NCBI GenBank assembly: GCA_965649825.1
Contig: OZ287697.1
Location: 1,674,001 to 1,738,000, forward strand
DNA: 64,000 nt
From: Penicillus capitatus
Taxonomy: Eukaryota; Chlorophyta
Direction: 5' to 3'
In this document: piece by piece, positions 1-10,905 of the stretch
Numbering within the stretch: the stretch's first letter is position 1
How the letters are laid out: every line of letters begins with the position of its first letter
The notes under the pieces: model-generated
The model's database searches: none
What the model was told of the DNA's origin: nothing
The model's input: only the letters and a program-made list of their open reading frames with translations
Made by a program: the position numbers and the translations under genes

Positions 1-2614
1 AGTTTCGACCGTAGCTTTCATATAGGAAAAGACCCCCTATAAAGCAAATCGATAAGGATGCTTCCTCACTGCTGATGTCAGTAGATTCACCTCCGGATTC
101 TGCAGTATTGTTTAGTATTCTGCTCTCTTCTAATTGGGTAATAGACGTTCCACGTCGGTATCTAGTAATCGAGATGGCGCCTCCGCCTATGGTGCCACTA
201 GACGAGACCGTGGCCGCGTTCGAAGCGAACAGACAGCCCGTGCAGAGAAATTCAGAATGCCGTGCGTTTACTGCTCCGCCTCTCGTGTCTGCTGTGCAAT
301 TTGACACACTCAAGTCCTTTGCCTTGAAGATGGAAGCTTCTAAACTGATCGCTCCACCCTCTGAGCCTGCTGTGCAGCTAGATATATTAAAGTGCCTTGC
401 CTCAAAGGTGGAATCGCTCAAGTAAATCGCTCCGCCATATCCCGCAGATCCATTTATCATCGTTGCATGTTTTACGAAAACTGAGCTCTTGCCAACCGCG
501 TAGAGAAAGCCGCCTTCATATGGGAGATAACTTTGAGGACCAGCTCCATCCCTAAATCTGGAGTGATGAATAATCAGCGTCGAGCTGTTCGTAGAGATGG
601 ATCCTCCTGCGTCATGCGCCAAATTGTTCACAAATGTCACACTGAAGAACCTTCCCACAGAGTTCTCACTCTGTTCAACGGCTCCTCCGCTATAACCGAA
701 GCCATTCTTGAATACTGAGTCGCTCACGGTAAGGTTGGAATCCGAAGTGATCAATATACTGCCGCCACCTCCGATTTCTGCACGATTTCCATCGGCAGTC
801 AGTTCATTCCCTATGATGTGAGAGTCGACCGAACGGATTCCTCCTCCATGTTTTTCAGCACGGTTCGATAGAAATCTCGAGCTGTCGATTACTACTGACG
901 CATTTCTGAAATACAGAGCGCCGCCTGAACGAGCTCCGTTTCCTTTTAGGACAGAGTCGGTCATCTTCACTAAACGGGACCCATCCACGTGCAGACACCC
1001 TCCCTTCAAAGTAGCCTTGTTCTCGACACAGGTCATGTGTGTGACATTGAGTTCGGAATTCTGCGCATAGATTGCTCCACCAGACTTCTCAGCTCTGTTC
1101 CACGAAAAACGACAGGAGCTGATTGTCAAAGAACTTCTATTCCGGAGAGAGATGGTCCCGTCCATCTCAGCAGCATTGCCACGGAATTCACAATCCTCGA
1201 GAGTGATGTGCGACTCTTGTGCGTTGATGGCCACTCCGTAACTTGCTTCATTCCTCTCGAAACTGCAATTGCGGATGAAAGCGGTTGCTTCTTTGAGATG
1301 GACGCAGGCACTGTTGGAATCGTCTCCTTCAACCGAATTCTTCGTGAAGTTGCCGTTTGACAGATTGAAAGAACCGCCTTCCATCTGCAAGATAGGGAAA
1401 CTGTTCTCGGAAGCCTTGATCCCGTCAGCAGATGTCGAGGACTGAGCAGGCATCCAAACGATTGCCGAACGGGAAGATATAGATAACATTGGTCGATTCT
1501 GTCTAATGGTGATATTATGGAGTGTGTTCTGTTTTGCCAGAAGAAGACCACAGACTCCATTGCAGGTGTTCCTCTGAAAGTCGAAGTCTTCAATCTCCAG
1601 TTTTGAGCAGGATGAAGCATTTGCTTGGATGGCCACTGCTCCGCCAAAGAAACGATTCTCTCTGAACCCGATGTGATGCAGTCGGATGGTTCCGATGGCG
1701 TGTTCAGAGGCACACTTCTCGACGCTGATGATGGACTCCAATGCACCAGACACGACGAATAGACATCCTTTCACAACAAGGTCTGTCAGAGTGACATTAG
1801 TGGTACTAAAAACAGATGCGTTTAACGTCATCAAGCCAGGTGGAGTATGCACTTACCGTAGAGAAAACAGTCCTTCGTTCATCTGCGGACAGGTGAGGAT
1901 GGTTCGCTTTTCAGAGGCTGAAATCTCGACGTTGTCCTGCTCTCCTCCCGGGACGTAGCCGTGTATCGTCAGTGGCCATGGGATGACAGTGCGAGAGGGT
2001 GGACGGATAGTTTTTGAAGTGTCGAGCAGCAGAACATCTCCCGGTCGAGAACAGTTGACGACGAGCTGAAGGTCGTCCTCTATCTCTTCGAGTACTGCCG
2101 AGTTGAGCAGCCACTCTCGCGTGGCAGCATTCAGATAACGGCGACGCTGCGCCGTTGAAAGACGACAGGAGGCCCCTGTCCAAAACACGACAACACAGTC
2201 ATTGACATGACGTGACGTGGCTGCGAATGGGACGAACCTGCTGTCGCCTCAGCGTCTAGGTTCACCTGGCGAAGGGTGCGCACATCGCTTCTTCCCTAGG
2301 CGCCGAAAGACGACCCTCTCCGCGCTGCTTGTGCCGAGAGGTGGACATACCGGAAGCGGTAGGGCTGTCTTGAATGGTACAGATTTGGTACTTGGAACGG
2401 GCATAACAGGCTTGTCATCCACTTCTGCGAAGCCAATAGCGAAGCACTGTGTTGCCAACAAAGCAGTAGTAATTAAAGCCATGATCTTGCCGGCAGGCGC
2501 TGTTGTCAGTGCATGCCTTGTCTGTGTTAACCCTGGGTCCGTTGATGCGCTTTCGGCGACAACGCCGGAGTTCATACTCATAACCGAAAGAACTGGTTCT
2601 GTCTTCGCTTTCAT
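1..2614 (-). CDS. BHR-A: beta-helix membrane protein, 5' part only
   Basis: This is the first part of a large cell-surface protein; the membrane domain lies beyond the left window edge. Exons by my reading: 2491-2614, 2351-2424, 2238-2295, 1857-2175, 91-1805 and 1-36 (continuing outside). The start at 2614 gives a signal-peptide-like N-terminus and aligns with the starts of BHR-B and BHR-C. Intron 1 (2425-2490) uses a GC donor (GCAAGA). Stops that seem to break the frame near 2249 fall inside introns, so the gene looks intact as far as it goes. The main exon encodes repeated coils of about 20-25 residues with motifs such as 'SGGAIYAQNS' and 'F.SNRAE..GGG', typical of right-handed parallel beta-helices, with many N-glycosylation sequons. 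The block at about 540-1020 is almost identical to BHR-B. Ligand and role are unknown. Confidence 0.8.
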
Positions 2615-3074
2615 GTTGTTTGAGATGCAGTGGCTGCGACTTCTGCAGTGTACTCGGTCGATGCGAAACGAATGGCTGTTGCAAAGTGCAGATTTCTCTT
2701 GACACGACTGGACCATCGGCATCGGCACAATAGCGACAGCACATGACGGTATCTGTACCTAGTGCGTTGTAGCATTTCATCGCTGTCCACATGCTATTCA
2801 ACGCGCTGAGATCACGTCCACCTCCTGTTCTGTGGCCAAACCGAAACTGGGGTAAACGGTAGCGGCGCAGGCGACGTAGACAGGCGAACCCAGTTTTGAG
2901 CATACGCCCGTCTGGTGTCGACAGTCGGTAGCAACAATGGTCGCCTCGACCGTCATCTAACTGAAAGCCTTGTCCCTCGTCTGATGGTGACCTTTCTGTC
3001 TCGACACACGCACTCGGTTAGAGGTCTATTTCTCTGAAGCACGGCCCGACGATTTAGCATCGAATTTTTCACAC
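2615..3074. other. Spacer upstream of BHR-A and the F-box relic
   Basis: No open frame here is supported by homology. The stretch aligns with 16226 to about 16730, the 5' flank of BHR-B, so it probably carries the BHR-A promoter. The alignment breaks near 3080, where the F-box relic begins. I see no convincing TATA-like element. Confidence 0.5.
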
Positions 3075-4250
3075 GCTTCGTGCTGTTGTCCCCAACAGTA
3101 CCGAAGATACTCCATGGCGTACTGGGATCGGGTCGAGTCGTGAACCTGGATCCCGCTGACAGAACTTCGCGGCCTCTGCGAAGTCAGTCTTCCTGGATCG
3201 CTGTTGAAAAACGGGAGCAATCAGATCATGTTTCCCTCGACGTCGGTGACCAAGCTGATAGTGGACGACTCGGGTCCGAGATGCGCATCAGTGGTCGATG
3301 TGAGATACCCTTCGCAGCCAGCTCCACTTTCGCTGACCGCTCTTCTGTCTTCAGGATACTTCTTGCTATGCCGCCACCGTCCGGTCTTTGAGTCGCATCT
3401 GGAGCAGTTCTTGCTGCTTGAGACAATGTGGGCGTCGCTGCAGACGTTTGGCCAACTGAAGGCGCTCAGGTTGTTGTTTGTCGGTGCATAGGATGCAGTC
3501 ACGACAGTCTATTCTCCGCAGCACTTCCGTCGTCAAATTCATCGTCAGTTTGCAAGATCTCGGTCTGGAGATCAGTGGCCGCGGCAGCGAACTGAGAATC
3601 GGCGACAAGTCCTTCCGTTCCCTAACAAACCTGCAAGCGCTTTATCTGATCATTACCCCATTCTTTGAGTTCAGGACTGCTTCTGTTTGCGTCTCGCACT
3701 TGACGCGCCTGACTTCGCTGGCCCTAGCTGGAGTATCGATCAGAGGAGGCATCGATACTCTCGACGAACTGGTGTATCTTTCCCTCAGACGTCTGCCACA
3801 GCCGTTCAAGGATCTGAACAAGGCACTCATGCAGACGACTAAACTGACGGAGTAGTAGTTTATCATCAAGACTATGCCGAACTGTGTTCTCAGTCGCTTG
3901 AAGAATCTGAGACGGCTGACGCTGGTGACGGAAACCGAGGTGGATCGTAGACTCTGCCAATCCCTCGCGACGTTGCCTGAGCTGACAAACTTCTTTTCTG
4001 GAGCATGTCGAAACGAAACAAACCGAACGATTTCCGAATGCAGTTCGTCCTGCTGACGCAGCTCCAGGAACTCAGACTTCGCTGCGGCCCAGACATCAGA
4101 CCAGACTTCGATATCCTCGGTCTCTTCGGGTACGGGACATCCCTCGGCTCAGGCATCTGGCGATAAGATCGCCGACGCTGCCAGACGGAGAAGAACAAGT
4201 TTTGTTTAGCAGATTTCCGTGTTTGCGAACCTACAAAGCAATGCGATAGG
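3075..4250 (+). pseudogene. F-box/LRR pseudogene, F-box deleted
   Basis: A decayed copy of the intact F-box/LRR gene at 17324-18959. Relative to that gene about 1.05-1.1 kb is missing at a junction near 3080, removing the start codon, the F-box and the first leucine-rich repeats. What remains starts at the equivalent of about 17790. Further damage includes an insertion near 3465-3480 that shifts frame, tandem in-frame stops (TAGTAG) near 3854, and a deletion just after them. The C-terminal LRR stretch (about 3490-3850, 'SVCVSHLTRLTSLALAGVSI') is otherwise almost identical to the intact copy, so decay looks recent or the block was later homogenised. Confidence 0.85.
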
Positions 4251-6034
4251 TCCGCTTCAAGAACAGAGACCATCATGACGCTGTTCCTTTCTTGGTCTCT
4301 ATCAATGAGATATCCTGTACATTTGGCAAGGTTATCAGCCTCTCGAGTATCAACTACTGGACAGTATTTATATGTTGTGTCCTGTTTGACAGTCAGCAAA
4401 GAGTGCTAAGCTTTGTTGATCTAACAGAGCAAGATGCGTTCTTTTTTGTCCTTTGACTATTCCATTCTGTGACACCGCTCGCGTTCAGTGAAGTCATTAT
4501 GCCTCCCTGACGACACAATGTAGTTAGTTATTGATCGAGGCACAGGTGATGAGGGAAGTGCACCTGCAAGGACACCGAGCACCACTCCTTTCGCACGAGT
4601 CGAAGAGAAAGGAGGCATTCGTTTGACTGCGCGATAGAATGGCTCTTTGCCACGGCAGCTAATAGTGGCCGTTCTGCAGCACCAGTGTCAACGAGCAAAA
4701 CAAGACGGAAACTAGAACTCTGAGATGCTCGCAATTGAATCCGTGACATCGAATGCCATCACGCGTCTTCTCTGCTGGGGCAGGTCACAGAACGCCTGAG
4801 ACGCGAGCAGAGTCCTTTATTGATGCTCTGAACGAAGATGCTCAATGTTCTGCAAAATGGAGATGTTCAAGAACGAAGGTGCCCTGTCATCGCTTAATTG
4901 CTATCGGATCCGCCGACAACTCTATTTGCTTCGAGATCAAAGAACAGGCGAACGGAGACACGAGATCGGGAGTACCTTTGCAAACGGATCCATTTAAGCG
5001 AAGAAGTCTTCCGCTTAGTATACCATACATACGACGGATGCCTCGGAGCCAGCAAAAATACATGCAGCAGATATCAATCATATTTCGGGCAGAATCTGTC
5101 TAAAACAAAAGAAAAGAGTGCAACTGCTGTTATCAGTCAGTCGCTGGCGATTCTGCGATTGCGAGAGGATATCTATTCGACATGTGCACGCAATGTGCAC
5201 GCAAGGTGTTGAGTTACCAGTTGCTCTGCGCTGATGCTCGAACTGCAAGCCATTCAGTGCGCCTTGTTGAAATGCAATGTGCGTTTAAGGAGAAACGACC
5301 GGCGACACTCCAGTGAGTAGACGAGCATTTCAGCAGTGGCGGACAATCTGCACAGCTTCATCTTCGATTCTGTTCACGCGTTTCTTGGTCTGTCCTTGGG
5401 GGATCAACACGTGTGCACGCGTCGCGCCCACCAGTCATCGCTCGTGTTGACGACACGACTGCAGTGCCGAAGAGACAAGCAAGCTGGCTGTCTCTTCGAT
5501 GTCGAGCGCCGGAGGTATAATGCCGAAGACGAGAGGCTCCGTATTGATATCTCGTCTATGCTCACAGGCTTGAACACACGTCGACGGCCATCTCGAAGGC
5601 GGGCGTCTCCCTCCCTGCACGCGCCTTACGTAACGACGCCGTTTGCCGAATTCATCGGTTTGTCACGAACAAGTCGTTCTGCGGCTGCTTGCATATTCTT
5701 GACGAGGACTAAGATCTCCGTCGCCGAACTTCGGCAGCGGCGTTTGGACGACGCAGACGGTAGCCATGGTATAGGCGTGGTTCACCGATAGACGTTCTTC
5801 ATCACTCATGAACGCAAGGCTGACAAGACGCGTATGTCTAATGGACTGCGCATACAAAGGGAGATACAAACGTTCCGTCATCGCGTTTGACGAAAGTCGG
5901 CGCGCTCGCAAGTGGGATCCCCATCAAAACGTAAATCGCCTTTCCAGCCGACAGCCCATTCGCCGGCCGATTTCGACTTTCTTCGTATTCACCTTTCGAG
6001 CTTCGCCGACGCGTTTCGCGGAAATCGTTGAAAA
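4251..6034. other. Intergenic, duplicated 3' flank then unique sequence
   Basis: From 4251 to about 4890 this aligns with 18960 to about 19660, the 3' flank of the intact F-box/LRR gene. Frames are not conserved between the two copies, so it is probably non-coding. Beyond about 4890 the similarity ends. A 151-codon open frame at 5336-5791 starts with GTG and lacks any recognisable feature, so I do not call it a gene. Confidence 0.55.
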
Positions 6035-6428
6035 ATGCTTTGTGTGAGACTAGCTTTTCTGGCGGCCCTGCTGCTCGTCTTCGTCCACCAGGTGAGCATC
6101 ATACTTATTAGAGCAAAAGCTATCGACGGACCGGCCGACACCGTTTTGTTCGCAGGGAAGCGCTTATCGTCCTTCTCCTGACTCGCGCGAGACAAATCCT
6201 TGTTTCGCGAAGAACGCGGCAAAGAATTCGGATTATTACTTCCCGGTTTGTCGAACGCAGCCAATGCCGAGCTCCATAATTACTCTGCCAAAGAACCTCG
6301 CTTACGAACAACCCTCCGTCAAAGAATCCGACGGTAAGCAACGTTTCCGACGCGGTGACGTTGTATTGCGTCACGCTGTAGCCGCCAATGATGAAGGCGA
6401 AACAGTCGACGTCGATACGAAGACCTGA
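6035..6428 (+). CDS. Probable small secreted protein, unknown family
   Basis: Two short frames join into a compact protein. Exon 1 (6035-6091) encodes 19 residues with a textbook signal-peptide core ('LAFLAALLLVFVHQ'). A GTGAGC donor and a pyrimidine-rich CAG acceptor bound a 64-nt intron (6092-6155). Exon 2 (6156-6428) runs in phase to TGA. The mature part has two cysteines ('NPCF' and 'PVC') and a polar, acidic tail. A GTAAGC donor in exon 2 with a TAG acceptor 48 nt later forms a second possible intron divisible by three, so the product would be 109 or 93 residues. I recognise no family. A secreted effector, protease-processed peptide or chance frame are all possible. The signal peptide exactly abutting a consensus donor is the best evidence. 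Confidence 0.45.
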
Positions 6429-6971
6429 CGCGACATACGTCGTTCAGTAGTCATGCAGCTGGGCCATAGGTGCGTGTTCTCGCTTCTGTCAGTTCTCAGG
6501 TGACAGTGCTTCTCCAGGCTGTTGCTGCACGCACAAACACTTTTCACTTTCTCTGCCGTGCCAGTCCTTTAAGATGACTGGCGTCCTCTGTCGTACATTT
6601 TTACGTTTTTAATGAGTTCGACTGAACCGGACGGGGCCTGTGGGAGTGATGTTTACTGGTTGCCGTCTAAACGATGAAGCATGATTCGTCAAGGATTTGT
6701 ACGATCGTTCTTTCTCGAATCCATCTACCACTGTCTATTTATCAAATACAGCTCCGCTCTTCTGTTTGAGGTCGAATCTAAATGTGCGCGTCGACCCGAA
6801 ACTCTCTTACAGAGAACGACTCATTGTATACTAGACATTCACATTCACCAAAGGAGTGTCCAGTCTCCTTGATCCGCAGACATCTTTTGAGAGAATACCG
6901 TACAGTGCATTCATTCCGAACGTGCGTTTGGAAGATTCTCTTCCGGACTATACGCGGCAAATATCACTAAA
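6429..6971. other. Intergenic, nothing recognised
   Basis: No frame, repeat or RNA structure that I can support. It would hold the 3' end of the small secreted gene and the 5' flank of the weak candidate at 6972. Confidence 0.4.
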
Positions 6972-7371
6972 ATGTGTTCCGTAGGAATCCGCAGCGAGGG
7001 TGGTGTTTTACCGTCGGTCGCTTTGGGCATCGGATTGCTGTCGAACGCGTTTCGCTCTCGACGTGTCGTCATTCTTGGCCTTGATAAAAGTGCGAGCCTA
7101 GGAGACGAGTACAGGAGTGAGGTTTTCGCTCTGGTGTGTTTTCAGCTTCCGTCTTAAGCGCCCGAATTCACAAAACTCCGTGTGTTCTTGATCCACAGGA
7201 ATCGTGCGCTCGCTAGTCAAGAAGCCAAAGACATCGAATTTGAAAACATCGCATCAGAAGGTAGACCACTTTCTCAGCATTTGCTGGCGGTTGAAATATT
7301 TTACCTTGCATAGTTGTTCGTCAGTGAGTCGTTTAGGCAATGCTTCAGTGAGCGGGGAAATCGTTTTTTAA
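6972..7371 (+). CDS. Weak candidate two-exon gene, about 105 aa
   Basis: An ATG frame (6972-7116) ends at a good donor (AGGA|GTGAGG). It rejoins in phase after an 82-nt intron at a CAG acceptor (exon 2, 7199-7371, TAA). The N-terminal half contains 'GLLSNAFRSRRVVILGLDKS', which vaguely resembles the start of ARF-like small GTPases. The expected P-loop (GxxxxGK[ST]) is absent, so it is not a functional GTPase. The second half is basic and featureless. It could be a degenerate relic or a chance frame. Confidence 0.22.
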
Positions 7372-10300
7372 TAGAGTCGTCGCCGAATACCCAGTCTTTA
7401 ACGTCGTCTTGCTACACTACAGACAATCCCAGGAGAATTTGTTGGTGTGAGGAATCGAGGTTGGCATTTAAGAATATCTGCGGTGGTCAACGATGGCGGA
7501 AACACTCAAGGACCTCAGAGATGGTCACGGAGCGACCGAAGGGGCATGCACTAATCGACCCCTGCTATCTCAATTGTAGAGTGTGACCTTGACAACTCGA
7601 GCAACCTATTCCGAATGCCGCAACGTGATATACAGACAACCTGGAAATGGCCGTCAGTGTGCAGAGTGACAACGACGAAGTGAGGTACTAGTTGAATCAT
7701 TCTGCCTATTGCGCTATGAGCTGCTTTGCGCGAAGGTAAGGCGACCGAGCTATTGCGGTTTCTTTTGCATCGAACGAGTCGAGACCAGTCCGTGGCTACT
7801 ATGTAAGAGGTGCCGACACTCATGAAGATCGAGCTCACTTGAACCCATAAAAGACGATACGGATTGGAAAAGTGTATCACATAAATGAGATCTGCCTTTT
7901 CATACTTTTGACTTGCCACCATTGTCGCAGCTACATTCGACGAAGACTTTCTTCGAATGCGCTTCGAGGTAGAACGTTAAAAAGTTGTAGAGTTGACGGA
8001 TGTCCTGACTTCCAATGCCGCCTGTTGGGACCGTGTAATCGCTTCAGAGAAACTCGGAGTCGAGAGACGCGCGAACGACGTCGCAAACGATCTCAAATGA
8101 TAGCACAGGAATACGAGAATGTTTACGAGAGGGATGTCAATCTTAAATACCCACGGTGGTTGTGAGTTTCCTGACCTTACCATCCAACAGTCGAGAACCT
8201 CAAGGCATGTTCAAAAACCATCTCCCTATTGCTATGAGGAAGTTGACTCGAAGGCCAGCGCCCGTCGCGGATGATGGTCAGCGCGCCGAGGTGGTTACCA
8301 TGACACCGAACCGCTTCCGACGGCTACGAACAACGGATTGGACATTTCCAACACCGCTCATGTTTTACTCCATTCGTCCGTCCAACTTGTAGCAATGTGT
8401 GGAAGTTGCAATAACGCAATGTGACAGGTCAGTGAAGCAGTGCAAGATGGGTGCTTTGGGTAAAATCTAGCCTGTCACGCGAAGGTTCCTTCTACTTTGT
8501 CCTTCTACCTCTAAACTCCTCTGAAAACGGTGTAACGGTGCTGTTCTAACACAGTGCTGAACCTGCGCGTTTACTAGAGTATTCGTTTAGCCGTTGTAAT
8601 GATCGAGCGATCTCCGGTAGTCCAGAATCAAGTGGAAGCACGTTTGTGTTGTTAAGCGATTCTTAACAGTACGTCAACGTGGCAAGATAGTAAAAAAGGG
8701 TAGGCAAGACAAGATATTTATAGGAGGCCAGATATACGAACCGATAGAGAGCAAGCATCGCGACTGCGTCGGACCGAATAACCACCAAGGCGCCTACAAG
8801 CCTTCGAGAGCGACTGGTTGATGACATTCTCGCAACTTCCGGATTACGGTAGGGCTGTTGCTTGAGAATTCGTGGTGCATCCCGACGGATAGAAACCAAG
8901 GTTACGATTCCATGACCACGTGGAGTATTTAAGGGCATCATTCCCTTGATAACATATCTCATGTCTTTGCGTTGCAGTCGACTGCGTTCTCTTGCCGTTC
9001 TTTACGTTGCTTTCGATCCGACTTTCTTTAAGTTGTTTAAACGGTCCCAACGGTATTAGTGTCCAGCTCCGCTTCATTAAGGACCTCTCATGCAGCAAGC
9101 AGCACTTCACGTGTACTGCGAACCTCAAATGAGGATACCTGTTAAGTATAATCTTCTGAATGCCTTCAACACTGACAGAGAGCCTTAAGCGCAACCATTG
9201 TTGTGATATTCCGCATTATAAAGGGAGGATTTGGATGACATAATTGTAATTGCGGTTCACGGCATTGTAGCGAACGTCGAAAACGCACGTCGCTACTCAA
9301 CGAATGGTCCTCAGGGAGGTTTTAACGTTAACGTTGCACCATCCATCATCAAACAAAAATTCAGAGGTAGCAAAGTTGTGTCGGAGATGAAGAGGCGACT
9401 ACCTCGCTTCCTCGAGTTCCGTGCATAGTTGTGCAACAACTTGTAAGTAAGCGTAACTTTCCAAAGTCTCTTCTTGATTCATACCTGACGGGGGGGAGCT
9501 GAACGGTTTCTGGCCAGCGGACCAGACACGTCACAGCTTCGTGAAGCGACGTGAGGCCGCGGGTCACCTCGGGGATATAAGTGACGTGTACGCCAGACCT
9601 GCAGTCTTTGTATTGAGCCAAGTTTCGTTTCTCCGTCCGTCGTTGCGCGTCAGCGCGACCGTGACGCGGACTTTCTAGTCGATTCCTACAATATCTCCAC
9701 TGAATCCTTGAGTAAGAAAGCCTATACAAAAGAAAGCGATCTAGCATTCCTTCAAATCAAATTGATCACTTGAACGCATTACTATCAGAAGAACATGGTC
9801 GTCACGATGTGACGTGTCTTGTTATCCAAAGGTTCTGTCTCCGAAGGGGGGTGCTTACACGACGTGTCATGTCACCTGTGACACACAAAGACATGAACGT
9901 GGACCCACGTGAACCTTTGATCTGTAATACGTTAAGCCTTCTCTTGACCACTACTCAGGAGAACAATGCAAACAGCGTCGGAAAGAAATCATGCAGATCG
10001 ACGATGGATGTGTTGGTCCATGAAGCGACATTATCGATCGACGTGACCAGTGCCTATAAAGGTGGGCATCACTGTCGCCGATGTAATAATACCGTCCGAC
10101 TCTCTTCACTTTACAGGCTTCTCGACGCGCTTAGACCATGCGGTCAGACCCTCGGCCTGATTGTCAACGTAGAAGATGACGACGACATGAACAGGTTTTC
10201 TGGTTTTTGTGGAAGCAGTTAAGAGCTGATCCCCATACTGTCCTTATTCTTGTTGCAGGCCGACAGCATGTTTTTGGCCTCACTTGGCTAAAATCAAACG

Positions 10301-10905
10301 TTCTCCATGTTGTGCACGATAACGAAAGCGACCAACGTCTTCTCCATTTGCGATTTTATTCTCCCTGATCGCTCTCTAAACAACATTTTCCTGCTCCCGC
10401 TAGCAGAGAAAGATGAATGTTGCGTTCGCCACCGGCTGAGAAGATGCCATTGAATTGCGATTGCAGTTAGCATGCTCTCTCCCTGTTCGAAAGCCCTGGA
10501 TCGAGTTGTCGGCTATAATGCGAGCGCCATTCGACGGATCGTCTTTGTGCAGTCTCGGTTATGGAACTAACTCTGTCAATTATCTCGGATTGTCGACGAC
10601 ACATGTTGGACACTTTCGTGGTCTCAGCATTCGCACTCTTCGCTTGTATAGTCTTCAGAGCTCTGTTCGTTCGATAGCGACGAGTTTGGCGCGCAAACAG
10701 CTTCTTTTCGTCAAGTCAAATCAAAACAATTGTCATGCCCCGAAGAATGACACTCGGGCACATATTCGAGACAGGCCCGCTCACTTAAATTAAACATGAT
10801 AGCATGAAGAGCTGTGGGGATGTAAAGTCCGTCATGAGTGAGAAAACTTCCTACTCAGCTTGAAAGAAAAAGAGTGTAGAACGAAAAGACAAAAAGAATG
10901 ATCGA
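7372..10905. other. Gene-poor intergenic region
   Basis: About 3.5 kb with only short, unconnected frames. The longest are minus-strand frames at 7551-7922 (123 codons) and 9361-9747 (128 codons) and a plus-strand frame at 9770-10222; none has a recognisable domain. A dispersed repeat lies at about 9795-9935. From about 10700 the sequence matches 37270-37455, so it is the duplicated 3' flank shared by BHR-B and BHR-C. Confidence 0.5.
9795..9935 (+). repeat. Dispersed repeat copy 1
   Basis: Contains 'GGTTCTGTCTCCGAAGG', then a TCACCTGTG core, then 'CAAAGACATGAACGT'. The reverse complement of 35215-35345 aligns throughout and that of 43105-43215 aligns in part. This may be a piece of an old mobile element; no terminal inverted repeats or transposase could be defined. 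Confidence 0.6.

Larger units (their letters stand above)
1..4890 (+). repeat. Direct segmental duplication, left copy (BHR + F-box unit)
   Basis: The segment matches about 13604-19660 in the same orientation. It contains the 5' part of a BHR gene on the minus strand and an F-box/LRR gene on the plus strand, divergently arranged. The left copy lacks about 1.1 kb at the start of the F-box gene. Its left limit lies outside the window. Sequence identity varies along the unit. Confidence 0.88.

Noticed and set aside
6972-7116. ARF-like small GTPase
   Set aside because: Only a loose resemblance around 'VVILGLDKS'. The P-loop lysine and serine/threonine and all downstream G motifs are missing.
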